A stretch of DNA of 64,000 bases, from contig CAVZIX010000014.1 in the NCBI GenBank assembly GCA_963775395.1, positions 344,411 through 408,410 of the forward strand. The letters are read 5' to 3'. Made by a program: the position numbers and the translations under genes. Position 1 is the first letter of the stretch. Every line of letters starts with the position of its first letter. The notes beneath the pieces were generated by a model that was given only the letters and a program-made list of their open reading frames with translations, was not told the DNA's origin and did not search any database. Source of the stretch: JAIBJN01 sp963775395. GTDB lineage: Bacteria; Actinomycetota; Thermoleophilia; Gaiellales; Gaiellaceae. Of the stretch, positions 15,997-25,051 are shown piece by piece.

Positions 15997-16957
15997 GAAC
16001 GGCGTCCGTAAGCTCGGCGGTCGTGGCCGTGCCGCCGAGGTCCGGAGTCGGGGTCGTGAGCAAGGCCGCGTCCACCGCTTCCTCGAGGCGCTGAGCCTGC
16101 TGGGGCTCGTCGAGCCCGTGGGCGAGCATGAGCGCGGCCGAGCGGAGCATCGCGGCCGGGTTGGCGACGCCTTTGCCCGCGATGTCGGGCGCGGAGCCGT
16201 GCACCGGCTCGAAGATCCCGGGCCGGCCGTCGCCGAGGCTGGCCGAGGCGGCGAGGCCGAGCCCGCCGGTCACGCCGGCGGCGACATCGGAGAGGATGTC
16301 GCCGAAGGTGTTCTCCGTCAGGAGGACGTCGAACTGCCCGGGCGCGAGCACGAGCTGCATGCCGCAGTTGTCGACGAGCATGTGCACCAGCTCGACGTCG
16401 GCGTAGTCGGGCGAGACGCGCTCGACGACCTCACGCCAGAGCCGCGACGTCGTGAGGATGTTTGCCTTGTCCACGGAGGTGACGTGGCTCCGGCGCGTGC
16501 GCGCGAGCTCGAAACCGCGCCGAGCGATCCGCTCGACCTCCTCGGGCCGGTACTCCATCGTGTCGTAGGCGGTCCCGTCGTCGCGGACGCCGCGCTCGCC
16601 GTAGTAGAGGCCGCCGACGAGCTCGCGCACGACGAGAAGGTCGACGCCCTCGCCGCGCGCCGGGCGCAGGTTCGCGTAGACGTCGAGTTCCCCGCGCAGG
16701 CCGATGAGGCCTTGCTCCGGCCTGACCTCGGAGCGGTCGAACTCCGGGGAGCCGACCGCTCCCATGAGCACCGCGTCGGCGCCCCGGCACGCGGCGAGTG
16801 TCTCCGGCGGCAGCGGTTCCCCGGTCTCGCGGATCGCGGCGCCGCCGAAGGGATGTTCCTCGAGCTCGAGGTCGAGCGGGAGCTCCGCCAGCACGCGTGC
16901 CGCGGCCGCGGCGACCTCGGGGCCGATCCCGTCGCCGGGCAGGAGGACGATCTTCAC
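15974..16957 (-). CDS. leuB: 3-isopropylmalate dehydrogenase
   Basis: A 327-residue NAD-dependent enzyme that oxidatively decarboxylates 3-isopropylmalate. All catalytic landmarks are present: the LRGELDVYANLRPA arginines, VVRELVGGLYYGERG with the active-site Tyr, the catalytic Lys in TSVDKANIL, metal-binding Asp residues in LVDNCGMQ and FGDILSD, and the NAD loop GSAPDIAGKGVANP. GTG start at 16957, overlapping the ilvD stop by 4 nt. It is the last gene of the leuA-leuB operon. A degenerate paralog lies near the operon front (25048-25983), so this copy must supply the activity. Confidence 0.96.
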   Translation of the reverse strand: MKIVLLPGDGIGPEVAAAAARVLAELPLDLELEEHPFGGAAIRETGEPLPPETLAACRGADAVLMGAVGSPEFDRSEVRPEQGLIGLRGELDVYANLRPARGEGVDLLVVRELVGGLYYGERGVRDDGTAYDTMEYRPEEVERIARRGFELARTRRSHVTSVDKANILTTSRLWREVVERVSPDYADVELVHMLVDNCGMQLVLAPGQFDVLLTENTFGDILSDVAAGVTGGLGLAASASLGDGRPGIFEPVHGSAPDIAGKGVANPAAMLRSAALMLAHGLDEPQQAQRLEEAVDAALLTTPTPDLGGTATTAELTDAVLRELSSR

Positions 16958-18657
16958 AGCGGCGCGCTCGTGACGGCGCCTTCGGACGCCGAGGAGACGA
17001 GCGCCGCGTACTTGGCGAAGACTCCGCGCGTGTAGCGGGGCGCCGGCCGCTCCCAGGCCGCAAGCCGTTCGGCCAGCTCGTCGTCCGAGAGCTCGGCCCG
17101 CAGCTCGCGGGCCTCGACGTCGACCACCACAGAGTCCCCGTCGCGGATCGCTGCCAGCGGCCCGCCGTGGGCCGCCTCGGGGGAGACGTGCCCGACCATG
17201 AGCCCGTGGGTGGCCCCCGAGAAGCGGCCGTCGGTGACGAGAGCGACGGAGTCGCCCAGTCCCTCGCCGACGAGCGCCGCGGTGACGTGCAGCATCTCGC
17301 GCATGCCGGGCCCGCCGGCAGGGCCCTCGTAGCGGATGACGACCACGTCGCCCGCCTCGATGCCCCGGCCCTTCACTGCCTCGAAGCACGCCTCCTCCGA
17401 GTCGAACACGCGAGCCGGCCCGCGGTGCAGGAGGCGCTCGTGACCCGCGAGCTTCACCACGCACCCCTCGGGGGCGAGGTTGCCGTAGAGGACCGCGAGC
17501 CCGCCGGTCGGCTTCAGGGGAGTCTCCAGCGGGACGACGACCTCCTGGCCCGGGCGCTCTTCGACCGCCGCGGCGATCTCGCCGAGAGAGCGCCCGTCGA
17601 CGTTGCGCGCGCCGGCGTGGACGAGCTCCCGCTTGAGCAGCTCGCGCGCGACCAGGGCGACGCCGCCCGCCTCGTAGACATCGGTCGCCACAAAGCGCCC
17701 GCCGGGCTTGAGGCTCGCCACCACGGGCGTCCGGGCGGCGATCCGGTCGAAGTCGTCGAGGGAAAGCTCGAGGTCGAGCTCGCGTGCGATCGCGAGCAGG
17801 TGGAGGACACCGTTGGTCGAGCCGCCGGTGGCCGCGATCGAGGCGATCGCGTTCTCGAGCGCCTCGCGGGTGATCACGTGCGACGGCCGCACGTCGCGCC
17901 GGAGGAGATCCATGACGAGCCGCCCCGCCTCCTCGGCGGCCTCGTTCTTGCCCGGCGCGAGCGCGGGAATTCCGTTCAGACCCGCCGGGCTGATGCCGAG
18001 GAAGTCGAGCGCGGTCGACATCGTGTTCGCCGTGAACTGGCCGCCGCACGCTCCGGCGCCCGGGCAGGCGACGCCTTCGAGCTCGTGCAGCTCGTCCGGG
18101 CTCATCCTCCCGACGGCGTGGGCGCCGACCGCCTCGAAGACGTCCTGGATGGTGACGTCGCGGCCGCGGAACCGCCCCGGCGCGATCGAGCCGTTGTAGA
18201 GCACCAGCCCAGGGAGGTCGAGCCGCGCCAGCGCCATCACCGCGGCCGGAATCGTCTTGTCGCAGCCGACCAGGCACACAAGGCCGTCGAGCAAGTGCCC
18301 GCGCACGACGAGCTCGATCGAGTCGGCGATCACCTCGCGTGAGATGAGCGAGGCGCGCATGCCCTCGGTCCCCATGGAGACGCCGTCGGAGACCGAGACG
18401 GTGTTGAACTCGACCGGAGTCCCCCCGGCGGCGCGCACGCCCGCCTTCACGTGCTTCGCCAGCTCGCGCTGGTTGAAGTTGCACGGCATCGTCTCGATCC
18501 AGGTCGTGGCGACGCCGACGAGCGGCCGCGCGAGATCGTCGTCGGTGAGGCCGATGCCCTTCAGCATCGCGCGCGCCGGCGCGCGCTCGGGCCCGTCGGT
18601 GAGCGCGGCGCTCTGCCGCTTGGCCGGGTCGGAGGGGCGTGCGTACGGATCGCTCAC
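16954..18657 (-). CDS. ilvD: Dihydroxy-acid dehydratase
   Basis: This 567-residue Fe-S enzyme dehydrates dihydroxyisovalerate and dihydroxymethylvalerate, the shared step for valine, isoleucine and (via ketoisovalerate) leucine. Cluster ligands appear in TMPCNFNQ, VGCDKTIPA and CPGAGACGGQFTANTM. The C-terminal GRFSGATHGLMVGHVSPEA is the family signature. The start is the GTG at 18657 (VSDPYARPSD); the open frame continues upstream through thrB in a shadow frame and is rejected. It overlaps thrB by 4 nt and leuB by 4 nt. Confidence 0.97.
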   Translation of the reverse strand: MSDPYARPSDPAKRQSAALTDGPERAPARAMLKGIGLTDDDLARPLVGVATTWIETMPCNFNQRELAKHVKAGVRAAGGTPVEFNTVSVSDGVSMGTEGMRASLISREVIADSIELVVRGHLLDGLVCLVGCDKTIPAAVMALARLDLPGLVLYNGSIAPGRFRGRDVTIQDVFEAVGAHAVGRMSPDELHELEGVACPGAGACGGQFTANTMSTALDFLGISPAGLNGIPALAPGKNEAAEEAGRLVMDLLRRDVRPSHVITREALENAIASIAATGGSTNGVLHLLAIARELDLELSLDDFDRIAARTPVVASLKPGGRFVATDVYEAGGVALVARELLKRELVHAGARNVDGRSLGEIAAAVEERPGQEVVVPLETPLKPTGGLAVLYGNLAPEGCVVKLAGHERLLHRGPARVFDSEEACFEAVKGRGIEAGDVVVIRYEGPAGGPGMREMLHVTAALVGEGLGDSVALVTDGRFSGATHGLMVGHVSPEAAHGGPLAAIRDGDSVVVDVEARELRAELSDDELAERLAAWERPAPRYTRGVFAKYAALVSSASEGAVTSAPL

Positions 18658-19466
18658 GTGACTTCCGCTCCTTTCGCCGAGACCTTGAGCCACAGCACCT
18701 CGACATCGGGGAAGCGCGAGGAGAGCGCCGCCGCGCAGTCGCCGGCCGAATGCTTCTCCGCCCACACGATCACCGTCGGGCCCGATCCGGAGATGGTCGC
18801 GCCGCGGGCGCCGGGAGGGAGGTCGGAGCGCACCTCCTCGAGCAGCGGCGCGTGCTCGGCGCGATAGGGCTCGTGGAGCCGGTCGGTCAGGGACATGGCA
18901 AACAGGTCCTCCGACTGGGTGGCGAGCGCGGCGCCGAGCGTGGCGGCGCGGCCGACGGTGAAGGCGGCGTCGCCGAACGGCACCTGCTCGGGCAGGGCGG
19001 CACGCGCCTCCGCCGTCGCCACCGTGGAGGTGGGCACGAGGGCGATCGGCGCGAGCGGGACGTCGTCGGCCAGGTGCTCGATCCGCCCGCCGACGGTGAG
19101 GCAGGCCCCGCCGGCGAGCGCGGCCGCGAGGTTGTCGGGGTGGCCCTCCAGCCGCAGGCCTTCCGAGAGGAGCCACTCCGGGTCGGGCTCCCGGTCCGCG
19201 ATGTGGGCGGCTGCGAGGAGGCCCAGCGCGATGATCGACGCGCTCGAGCCGAGGCCCCGCTCGCGGGGAATGCGGTCGAACCACTCGAAGCGTAGGCCGT
19301 CTGCGGGGTCGATGCGCTCGAACGCCTTGACCCCAAGGTGCTCGCGGTCAGGCGTCCCACCGTCGGTGATGACGACCTCGTTCCAGAGGTCGAGCGCCAC
19401 CGCAGCGCAGTCGAAGCCTGCGCCGAGGTTCGCAGTGGTCGCGGGCGCGCGGACGGTGACCTTCAC
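18654..19466 (-). CDS. thrB: Homoserine kinase
   Basis: A 270-residue GHMP-family kinase that phosphorylates homoserine for threonine synthase. The N-terminal VRAPATTANLGAGFDCAAVAL and the ATP loop PRERGLGSSASIIALGLLAA are diagnostic; a C-terminal GATISGSGPTVIVWA matches GHMP motif 3. It is slightly shorter than the E. coli enzyme (about 310) but complete. It overlaps both thrC and ilvD by 4 nt, so it is tightly coupled within the hom-thrC-thrB unit nested in the branched-chain operon. Confidence 0.96.
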   Translation of the reverse strand: MKVTVRAPATTANLGAGFDCAAVALDLWNEVVITDGGTPDREHLGVKAFERIDPADGLRFEWFDRIPRERGLGSSASIIALGLLAAAHIADREPDPEWLLSEGLRLEGHPDNLAAALAGGACLTVGGRIEHLADDVPLAPIALVPTSTVATAEARAALPEQVPFGDAAFTVGRAATLGAALATQSEDLFAMSLTDRLHEPYRAEHAPLLEEVRSDLPPGARGATISGSGPTVIVWAEKHSAGDCAAALSSRFPDVEVLWLKVSAKGAEVT

Positions 19467-20440
19467 GACGCCGCCTCTGCGATGGCGTCCGGGTCCGGCG
19501 GAACGGAAACGGGCGGCGTGGAGAGGCGGGCGGCGGCCTCCTGATCCTTGAGACCGTGTCCGGTGATGACGCAGACGACTCGCGTGCCGGGCTCAGGCGA
19601 CTGCTTGGTCACAGCGGCCAGGCCGGCGGCGGAGGCCGGTTCGCAGAAGAGGCCCTCGAGCTCGGCCAGCTCGCGCCAGGAGGCGAGGATCTCCTCGTCG
19701 GAGAGCGACACGATCGCGCCGCCGGAGCGGGCGACGACCGCCTCGGCCTCGGCCTGGTGCGCGGGCTCGGCGATCCGGATCGCGGTGGCCATCGTGAACG
19801 CGCGGGCCGACGACTCGCCGGCCAGGAAGCGGGGCCCGTCGCCGGTCGCGTCGAAACCGAGCCCGAACGCGCAGGTGTTCCCACCGCCGCCGTAGGGCAG
19901 CGCGAGGACGTCGGGCGGACCGTCCAGGGCCTCGACGATCTCGAAGGCCGCCGTTTTCTGGCCCTCGAGCCGATGCGGGTTGAGGGAGTTCACGAGCGCG
20001 TGCGTGCCGCGGCGGGCGAGCTCGCGCGCCGCCGACAGGGCTGCCTCGAAGGGCCCCTGCACCTGGAGCACCCGCGCGCCCACCGCCTGCGCCTGGACGA
20101 TCTTCCCGCGGGCGACCGCGCCTGCCGGCTGGAGGATCACCGCCGTGATCCCCGCCCGCGCCGCGTAGGCGGCCGCCGAGGCGGCGGTGTTCCCCGTCGA
20201 CGCGCAGACAACCGCGCCCGCTCCCTCCTCCAGCGCTTTCGAGACCGCGATCGTCATGCCCCGGTCCTTGAAGCTCCCCGTCGGGTTCGCGCCTTCCCAC
20301 TTGAGCCAGAGCTCGACGCCGAGCTTCTCGGAGAGCCGCGGCGCGCGCAGGAGGGGAGTCGAGCCCTCGCCGAGCGTGACCACGGGAGTCGCCTCTGTGA
20401 GAGGAAGCCGGTCGCGATAGCGCTCTGCGAGCGGAGTCAC
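19463..20440 (-). CDS. thrC: Threonine synthase
   Basis: A 325-residue PLP enzyme converting O-phosphohomoserine to threonine. The PLP lysine is in EGANPTGSFKDRGM; the phosphate-binding loop is in the ALPYGGGGNTCAF region; VVCASTGNTAASAAAYAA is typical of the fold-type II family. This is the short class II type seen in Actinobacteria. The start is the GTG at 20440, overlapping the hom stop by 4 nt; longer in-frame extensions run into the hom gene and are rejected. Threonine is the precursor of isoleucine, which explains its place in this operon. Confidence 0.96.
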   Translation of the reverse strand: MTPLAERYRDRLPLTEATPVVTLGEGSTPLLRAPRLSEKLGVELWLKWEGANPTGSFKDRGMTIAVSKALEEGAGAVVCASTGNTAASAAAYAARAGITAVILQPAGAVARGKIVQAQAVGARVLQVQGPFEAALSAARELARRGTHALVNSLNPHRLEGQKTAAFEIVEALDGPPDVLALPYGGGGNTCAFGLGFDATGDGPRFLAGESSARAFTMATAIRIAEPAHQAEAEAVVARSGGAIVSLSDEEILASWRELAELEGLFCEPASAAGLAAVTKQSPEPGTRVVCVITGHGLKDQEAAARLSTPPVSVPPDPDAIAEAAS

Positions 20441-21738
20441 GCCCAGCCGAGGCCTGCGATGCCGCGGTCCGAGATCACCGGGAGCGCAGACGGCGTCCCG
20501 CGCGTCTCCGGCAGCGACTCGATCTCCTGAAGCGCACTCCTGAGGTCGCCCTCGGCGCCCTCGTGCGTGACGACGTGCAACGTCGCGCCTCCGTCGCGCT
20601 GGTGCTGGACGAGCCGTGCGACCGAGATCCGGTGCGCGGAGAGGCGCAGGGCGATCTGCGCGAGGACTCCGGCGACGTCGTCCACCTCGACGCGCAGGTA
20701 GTAGGGCGAGCGCGCCTCGCCCTCCGGGAGCCGGTCGAGCTGGCGCCAGCACGCGTCGTTCTGGAGGAAGCCGGTTCCGGTCGTGCCGATGATCGAGACC
20801 ATGTCGGCGACGACCGCGGAGGCCGTCTCCATCCCGCCGGCGCCCGGGCCCTCGAGCGTGATCTCGCGGATGGCGTCGCCCTGGAGCATCACCGCGTTCA
20901 TGGCCCCCTCGACGGCGGCGAGCGGATGGTGGCGGTCGACGAGCGCGGGCCCCACGCGGACGTCGATTTTCCCGTCCGTGAGCGTGGCCGCGCCGATGAG
21001 GCGCACGACCATCTCCATCTCGCGCGCCGCGCGGACGTGCTCCGAGGTGACTTCCTCGATCCCGTCGAACGCCACGTCGCCGAGCGTCGTGCGCGAGCCG
21101 AACGCGATCGTCGCCAGGATCGCCATCTTCGCCGCGGCGTCCGCGCCGTTCACGTCCTCGGTGGGATCGGCCTCGGCATAGCCGAGCCGCTGCGCGTCCG
21201 CGAGGGCGTCCGCATACTCGGCGCCCTCCTCCATCTTCGTGAGGATGTAGTTCGTCGTCCCGTTGACGATCCCGAGCACGCGGTGGACCGTCGTGGCGAC
21301 AAGCGCCTCGCGCAGGATCTTGATCACGGGGATCGCGGCGCAGACGCTCGCCTCGAAGCGGAGCTGGACGCCGGCTTCCGAGGCCGTGTGGAAGAGGTCG
21401 GCGCCCTCACGTGCGATGAGCTGCTTGTTGGCGGAGACGACCGGCTTACCCGCGCGCAGCAGCTCGAGGACGTAGTCGCCGGTCGGCTCGATGCCGCCCA
21501 TCACCTCGGCGACGAGCGCGATGGACGGGTCGTCTCGGATCGAGGCGAAGTCCGTGGTGAGGACATCGTCGGCGGGCGGGTCGGGCCGCTCCTTGGACGG
21601 ATCGCGCACGAGCGCACGCACCACTCGGAGGCGGTGGCCGGTGGCGCGCTCGATGTCCTCGGCGTTCTCGCCGAGCAGCCGGTCCACCGCAGAGCCAACC
21701 GTGCCGTAGCCGAGCAGCGCAACAGGGACGTCGATCAT
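20437..21738 (-). CDS. hom: Homoserine dehydrogenase with C-terminal ACT domain
   Basis: A 433-residue NAD(P)-dependent enzyme reducing aspartate semialdehyde to homoserine. The N-terminal VALLGYGTVGSAVDRLL is the Rossmann motif. VVSANKQLIA, FEASVCAAIPVIK, IVNGTTNYILTKM and AEADPTEDVNGADAAAKMAI form the catalytic core. The C-terminal residues 340-415 (YYLRVEVDDVAGVLAQIALRLS) are an ACT domain, usually the threonine feedback site. A gap of 48 nt separates it from ilvC; its stop overlaps thrC. Confidence 0.97.
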   Translation of the reverse strand: MIDVPVALLGYGTVGSAVDRLLGENAEDIERATGHRLRVVRALVRDPSKERPDPPADDVLTTDFASIRDDPSIALVAEVMGGIEPTGDYVLELLRAGKPVVSANKQLIAREGADLFHTASEAGVQLRFEASVCAAIPVIKILREALVATTVHRVLGIVNGTTNYILTKMEEGAEYADALADAQRLGYAEADPTEDVNGADAAAKMAILATIAFGSRTTLGDVAFDGIEEVTSEHVRAAREMEMVVRLIGAATLTDGKIDVRVGPALVDRHHPLAAVEGAMNAVMLQGDAIREITLEGPGAGGMETASAVVADMVSIIGTTGTGFLQNDACWRQLDRLPEGEARSPYYLRVEVDDVAGVLAQIALRLSAHRISVARLVQHQRDGGATLHVVTHEGAEGDLRSALQEIESLPETRGTPSALPVISDRGIAGLGWA

Positions 21739-21786
21739 CGGCTCAGATCATGGCTGTTGCGGCGAGAGGCTGCGGAGCCGGACGGC

Positions 21787-22803
21787 TCAGGTGCCGACGA
21801 CGCGCGCCTCCGCACCGAGCAGCCCCTCCTTGCCCGCGAGCTCGCGGAGCTCGCCGCCGACCGACTCGACGGGATGGCGGGCCGCCATGCGCCGCAGGGC
21901 CGTGAGCCGCGGCCGGCCGGCCTCCTCCTCCGCGATCAGCTCGCGCGCGAAGGTGCCGTTGCGGATGTCCTCGAGGAGATGCCGCATCGTCGTGCGGACG
22001 TGCTCGTCGATCACGACCTGGCCCCGCGTGAGGTCGCCGTACTCGGCCACGTCGGAGATCGAGTGGCGCATGTAGGCAAAGCCGCCCTCGTAGATCAGGT
22101 CGACGATCAGCTTCAGCTCGTTGATGCATTCGTAGTAGGCGATCTCAGGCTGGTAGCCGGCGTCCACGAGGATCTCGTAACCGGCCTGCATGAGCGCCGT
22201 GACGCCGCCGCAGAGGACGGCCTGCTCGCCGAAGAGGTCGCTTTCGGTCTCCTCTGCGAACGTCGTCTCGAGCATTCCCATGCGGCCGCAGCCGATGGCG
22301 GTGCCGTAGGCAAGCGCGAGGTCGAGGGCGCCTCCGCTCGCGTCCTGCGCCACGGCCACGAGCCCCGGGGTCCCCGCGCCCGCCTCGAACAGCTGGCGGA
22401 CGCGGTGCCCGGGCCCCTTGGGAGCGACCATGATCACGTCGTGCCCCGGCTCGGGCTGAATCTGCCCGAAGTGGACGTTGAAGCCATGGGCGAAGAGGAC
22501 AGCAGCGTCCGGGTCGAGATTCGGGGCGACGTCGTTTTCGTAGACGCCCTTCTGGACGTGGTCGGGGAGGAGGACGGCGACGAGCTGCGCGCCGCGCACC
22601 GCCTCCGGGATGGTGCGGACGGTCAGTCCGGCGTCCTCGGCGGCAGCCCACGAGGAGCTTCCGTCGCGCAGGCCGACCTCGACGTCGACGCCCGAGTCGC
22701 GCAGGTTGAGCGCGTGCGCGTGACCCTGACTGCCGTAGCCGATGACGGCCACCTTGCCGGAGAGGAGATCGATGGTGCCTTCGCGGTGGACGGTCGCTGC
22801 CAT
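21787..22803 (-). CDS. ilvC: Ketol-acid reductoisomerase (class I)
   Basis: A 338-residue NADPH/Mg2+ enzyme converting acetolactate or acetohydroxybutyrate to the dihydroxy acids. The nucleotide-binding loop is VIGYGSQGHAHALNLRDSG. The metal-binding helical knot includes ETFAEETESDLFGEQAVLCGG-like sequence (acidic Asp/Glu ligands) and ECINELKLIVDLIYEGG. A single knotted domain and this length define class I. ATG at 22803, 20 nt after ilvN. It is co-transcribed with ilvBN. Confidence 0.97.
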   Translation of the reverse strand: MAATVHREGTIDLLSGKVAVIGYGSQGHAHALNLRDSGVDVEVGLRDGSSSWAAAEDAGLTVRTIPEAVRGAQLVAVLLPDHVQKGVYENDVAPNLDPDAAVLFAHGFNVHFGQIQPEPGHDVIMVAPKGPGHRVRQLFEAGAGTPGLVAVAQDASGGALDLALAYGTAIGCGRMGMLETTFAEETESDLFGEQAVLCGGVTALMQAGYEILVDAGYQPEIAYYECINELKLIVDLIYEGGFAYMRHSISDVAEYGDLTRGQVVIDEHVRTTMRHLLEDIRNGTFARELIAEEEAGRPRLTALRRMAARHPVESVGGELRELAGKEGLLGAEARVVGT

Positions 22804-22823
22804 GGGGTTCGGTTCCTTTCGTG

Positions 22824-23336
22824 CTAGCGGAGGACGTGTTGCGGACGGGGGGCGTTGTTGGTGGAGGCGCGGGCCAGGCCGATGCGGCCCGTGCGCGCGA
22901 GCTCGGTGAGTCCGTGGGGACGGAGGACCTCCTCGAACGACTGGAGCTCTTCGGGCGTGCCGACGACCTCGAAGATGATCGCGTCGGGGCCGAGGTCGGC
23001 AACGCGCGCGTCGAAGACGCCGGCGAGGGTCATGAGCTCGACGTGCCTGCTCGGGTCCGCCTTCACGCGCAGGAGGGCGAGCTCGCGCTCGACCGCCTCG
23101 CCGGCCTCGAGGGTGGAGACGCGCAGGACGTTGACGAGCTTGTGCATCTGCTTCTCGATCTGCTCGAGCAGATCGGCGGGGCATTCGACGGTGAGCGTGA
23201 TGCGGGAGACGTCGCGTCGCTCGGTCGGCCCGACGGCGAGGCTCTCGATGTTGAAGCCGCGCCGGGCGAACATGTTCGAGACGCGAGCGAGCGCGCCCGG
23301 CTTGTTCTCGACCAGGACCGACACCGTATGGGTCAC
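22824..23336 (-). CDS. ilvN: Acetolactate synthase, regulatory small subunit
   Basis: A 170-residue subunit that activates IlvB and confers valine feedback inhibition. It has an N-terminal ACT domain (VSVLVENKPGALARVSNMFARRGFNIESLAVGP) and a C-terminal ACT-like half (FDARVADLGPDAIIFEVVGTPEELQSF). GTG start at 23336, overlapping ilvB by 4 nt. Length is typical of actinobacterial IlvN (165-175). Confidence 0.96.
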   Translation of the reverse strand: MTHTVSVLVENKPGALARVSNMFARRGFNIESLAVGPTERRDVSRITLTVECPADLLEQIEKQMHKLVNVLRVSTLEAGEAVERELALLRVKADPSRHVELMTLAGVFDARVADLGPDAIIFEVVGTPEELQSFEEVLRPHGLTELARTGRIGLARASTNNAPRPQHVLR

Positions 23337-25051
23337 GCCTGGACGGCCTCCTCGGAGAACTCGAGGACGTCGGTCGCGGCCGCGCCGGCGGGGATCATGG
23401 GGAAGCACTTCTCGGCCGGGTCGCAGCGCGCGTCGACCACCGCGGTACGGCCGCAGGCCAGGGCCTCCTCGAGCACGCCCTCGAGGTCGTCGTCGGAGTC
23501 GACGGTGAAGCCGGCAGCGCCGTAGGCCTCGGCGAGCTGCGCGTAGTCGGGGACCTGGTGGGTGAGATGCGTCTGCGCGAAGCGCTCGTCGTAGAACATC
23601 TCCTGCCACTGGCGCACCATGCCCAGCCAGCCGTTGTTGACGATCACGACGACGATGGGCAGGCCCTCGAGGACCGAGGTGGCCAGCTCCTGCGAGGTCA
23701 TCTGGAAGCAGCCGTCACCGTCGATGCAGACGACGGTTGCGTCCGGCCGCGCCGCCTTGGCGCCGATCGCCGCGGGGAGGCCGTAGCCCATCGTCCCGAG
23801 GCCGCCCGAAGTGATGAAGCTCCTCGGCTGGTCGCAGACCAGGTACTGCATCGCCCACATCTGGTGCTGGCCGACGCCGGTCGTCCAGACGATGTCGTCG
23901 CGGTCGCCGGCGAGGTCGCGGAGGGTCTCGACGACCGCCTGCGGCTTCAGGAACTCGCCGTCGCGCCGGTAGCGGTACGGGTAGGCGTCGCGCCACTCGT
24001 CGAGCTGGCGCCTCCAGGCGACCGGGCCCTCGTTTCCGGGCTCCGCCTCGGCGCGAACCGCGTCGCCGAGCTCGGCGAGCGCCAGCTTGAGCGGCCCGGT
24101 CACGGGGATGTCGGCGTGCCTGAGCTTCCCGATCTCCGCGGCGTCGATGTCGAAGTGGATCACCTTCGCACCGGGTGCGAACTCCGACAGCTTGCCGGTC
24201 ACACGGTCGTCGAAGCGTGCGCCGACGGCGACGATCAGGTCGGCCTTGTTCAGCCCCCAGTTCGCCCATTTCGAGCCGTGCATGCCGGGCGGGCCGTAGC
24301 AGAGCGGGTGCGACTCGGGAAATGCTCCCTTGGCCATCAGGGTCGCGATGACGGGGATCCCGGCCGTCTCGGCGAGCTCGCGGAGCTCGTCGCAGGCGTC
24401 GCCGTTGATCGCTCCGCCGCCGACGTAGAGGACCGGCCGCGAGGCGGCGAGCAGGGCTCTCGCCGCCTCGCGAACCTGTCGTGGGTGGACGCTGGCAGGC
24501 GGCTTCCACCCGGGAAGATCGACTTGATGGGGGTAAGTGAAGTCGATCTCCGCCTCCTGCACGTCCTTGGCGATATCCACGAGGACCGGGCCGGAACGGC
24601 CGGTTCGGGCGATGTGGAAAGCCGCCTTCAGAACGTGCGGGAGTTCTTCGACGTCCTGTACGAGCCACGAGTGCTTGACGATGGGGAGCGTGATTCCGGT
24701 CGCGTCGGTTTCCTGGAACGCGTCCGTGCCGATCAGGCTCGAGCGCACCTGGCCGGTGATGCAGACCAGGGGTGTCGAGTCCATCCAGGCGTCGGCGATC
24801 GGGGTGACGAGGTTCGTCACCCCTGGGCCCGACGTGGCGAGCGCGACCCCGACTCTGCCCGAGGCTCGCGCATAGCCCTCGGCCATGTGCCCGGCGCCTT
24901 GTTCGTGCCGGGCGAGGACGTGCCGGACGGTCGTGCCGCGCGCGAAGCCGTCGTAGAGCGGGAGGATCGCCCCGCCCGGGATGCCGAAGACGACGTCGAC
25001 GCCCTCGGCCTCGAGCGAGCGGAGGATCGCGTCAGAGCCGATCATCCTCAT
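23333..25051 (-). CDS. ilvB: Acetolactate synthase, catalytic large subunit
   Basis: This 572-residue ThDP enzyme condenses pyruvate with pyruvate or 2-ketobutyrate, the first committed step for Val/Ile/Leu. The proton-relay Glu lies in LARHEQGAGHMAEGYARASG. The central FAD-type domain contains GLNKADLIVAVGARFDDRVTGK. The ThDP/Mg site is GDGCFQMTSQELAT followed by VVVIVNN. The start is taken as the ATG at 25051 (MRMIGSDA), with a second ATG two codons later. It overlaps the stop of the leuB-like gene by 4 nt. Confidence 0.97.
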   Translation of the reverse strand: MRMIGSDAILRSLEAEGVDVVFGIPGGAILPLYDGFARGTTVRHVLARHEQGAGHMAEGYARASGRVGVALATSGPGVTNLVTPIADAWMDSTPLVCITGQVRSSLIGTDAFQETDATGITLPIVKHSWLVQDVEELPHVLKAAFHIARTGRSGPVLVDIAKDVQEAEIDFTYPHQVDLPGWKPPASVHPRQVREAARALLAASRPVLYVGGGAINGDACDELRELAETAGIPVIATLMAKGAFPESHPLCYGPPGMHGSKWANWGLNKADLIVAVGARFDDRVTGKLSEFAPGAKVIHFDIDAAEIGKLRHADIPVTGPLKLALAELGDAVRAEAEPGNEGPVAWRRQLDEWRDAYPYRYRRDGEFLKPQAVVETLRDLAGDRDDIVWTTGVGQHQMWAMQYLVCDQPRSFITSGGLGTMGYGLPAAIGAKAARPDATVVCIDGDGCFQMTSQELATSVLEGLPIVVVIVNNGWLGMVRQWQEMFYDERFAQTHLTHQVPDYAQLAEAYGAAGFTVDSDDDLEGVLEEALACGRTAVVDARCDPAEKCFPMIPAGAAATDVLEFSEEAVQA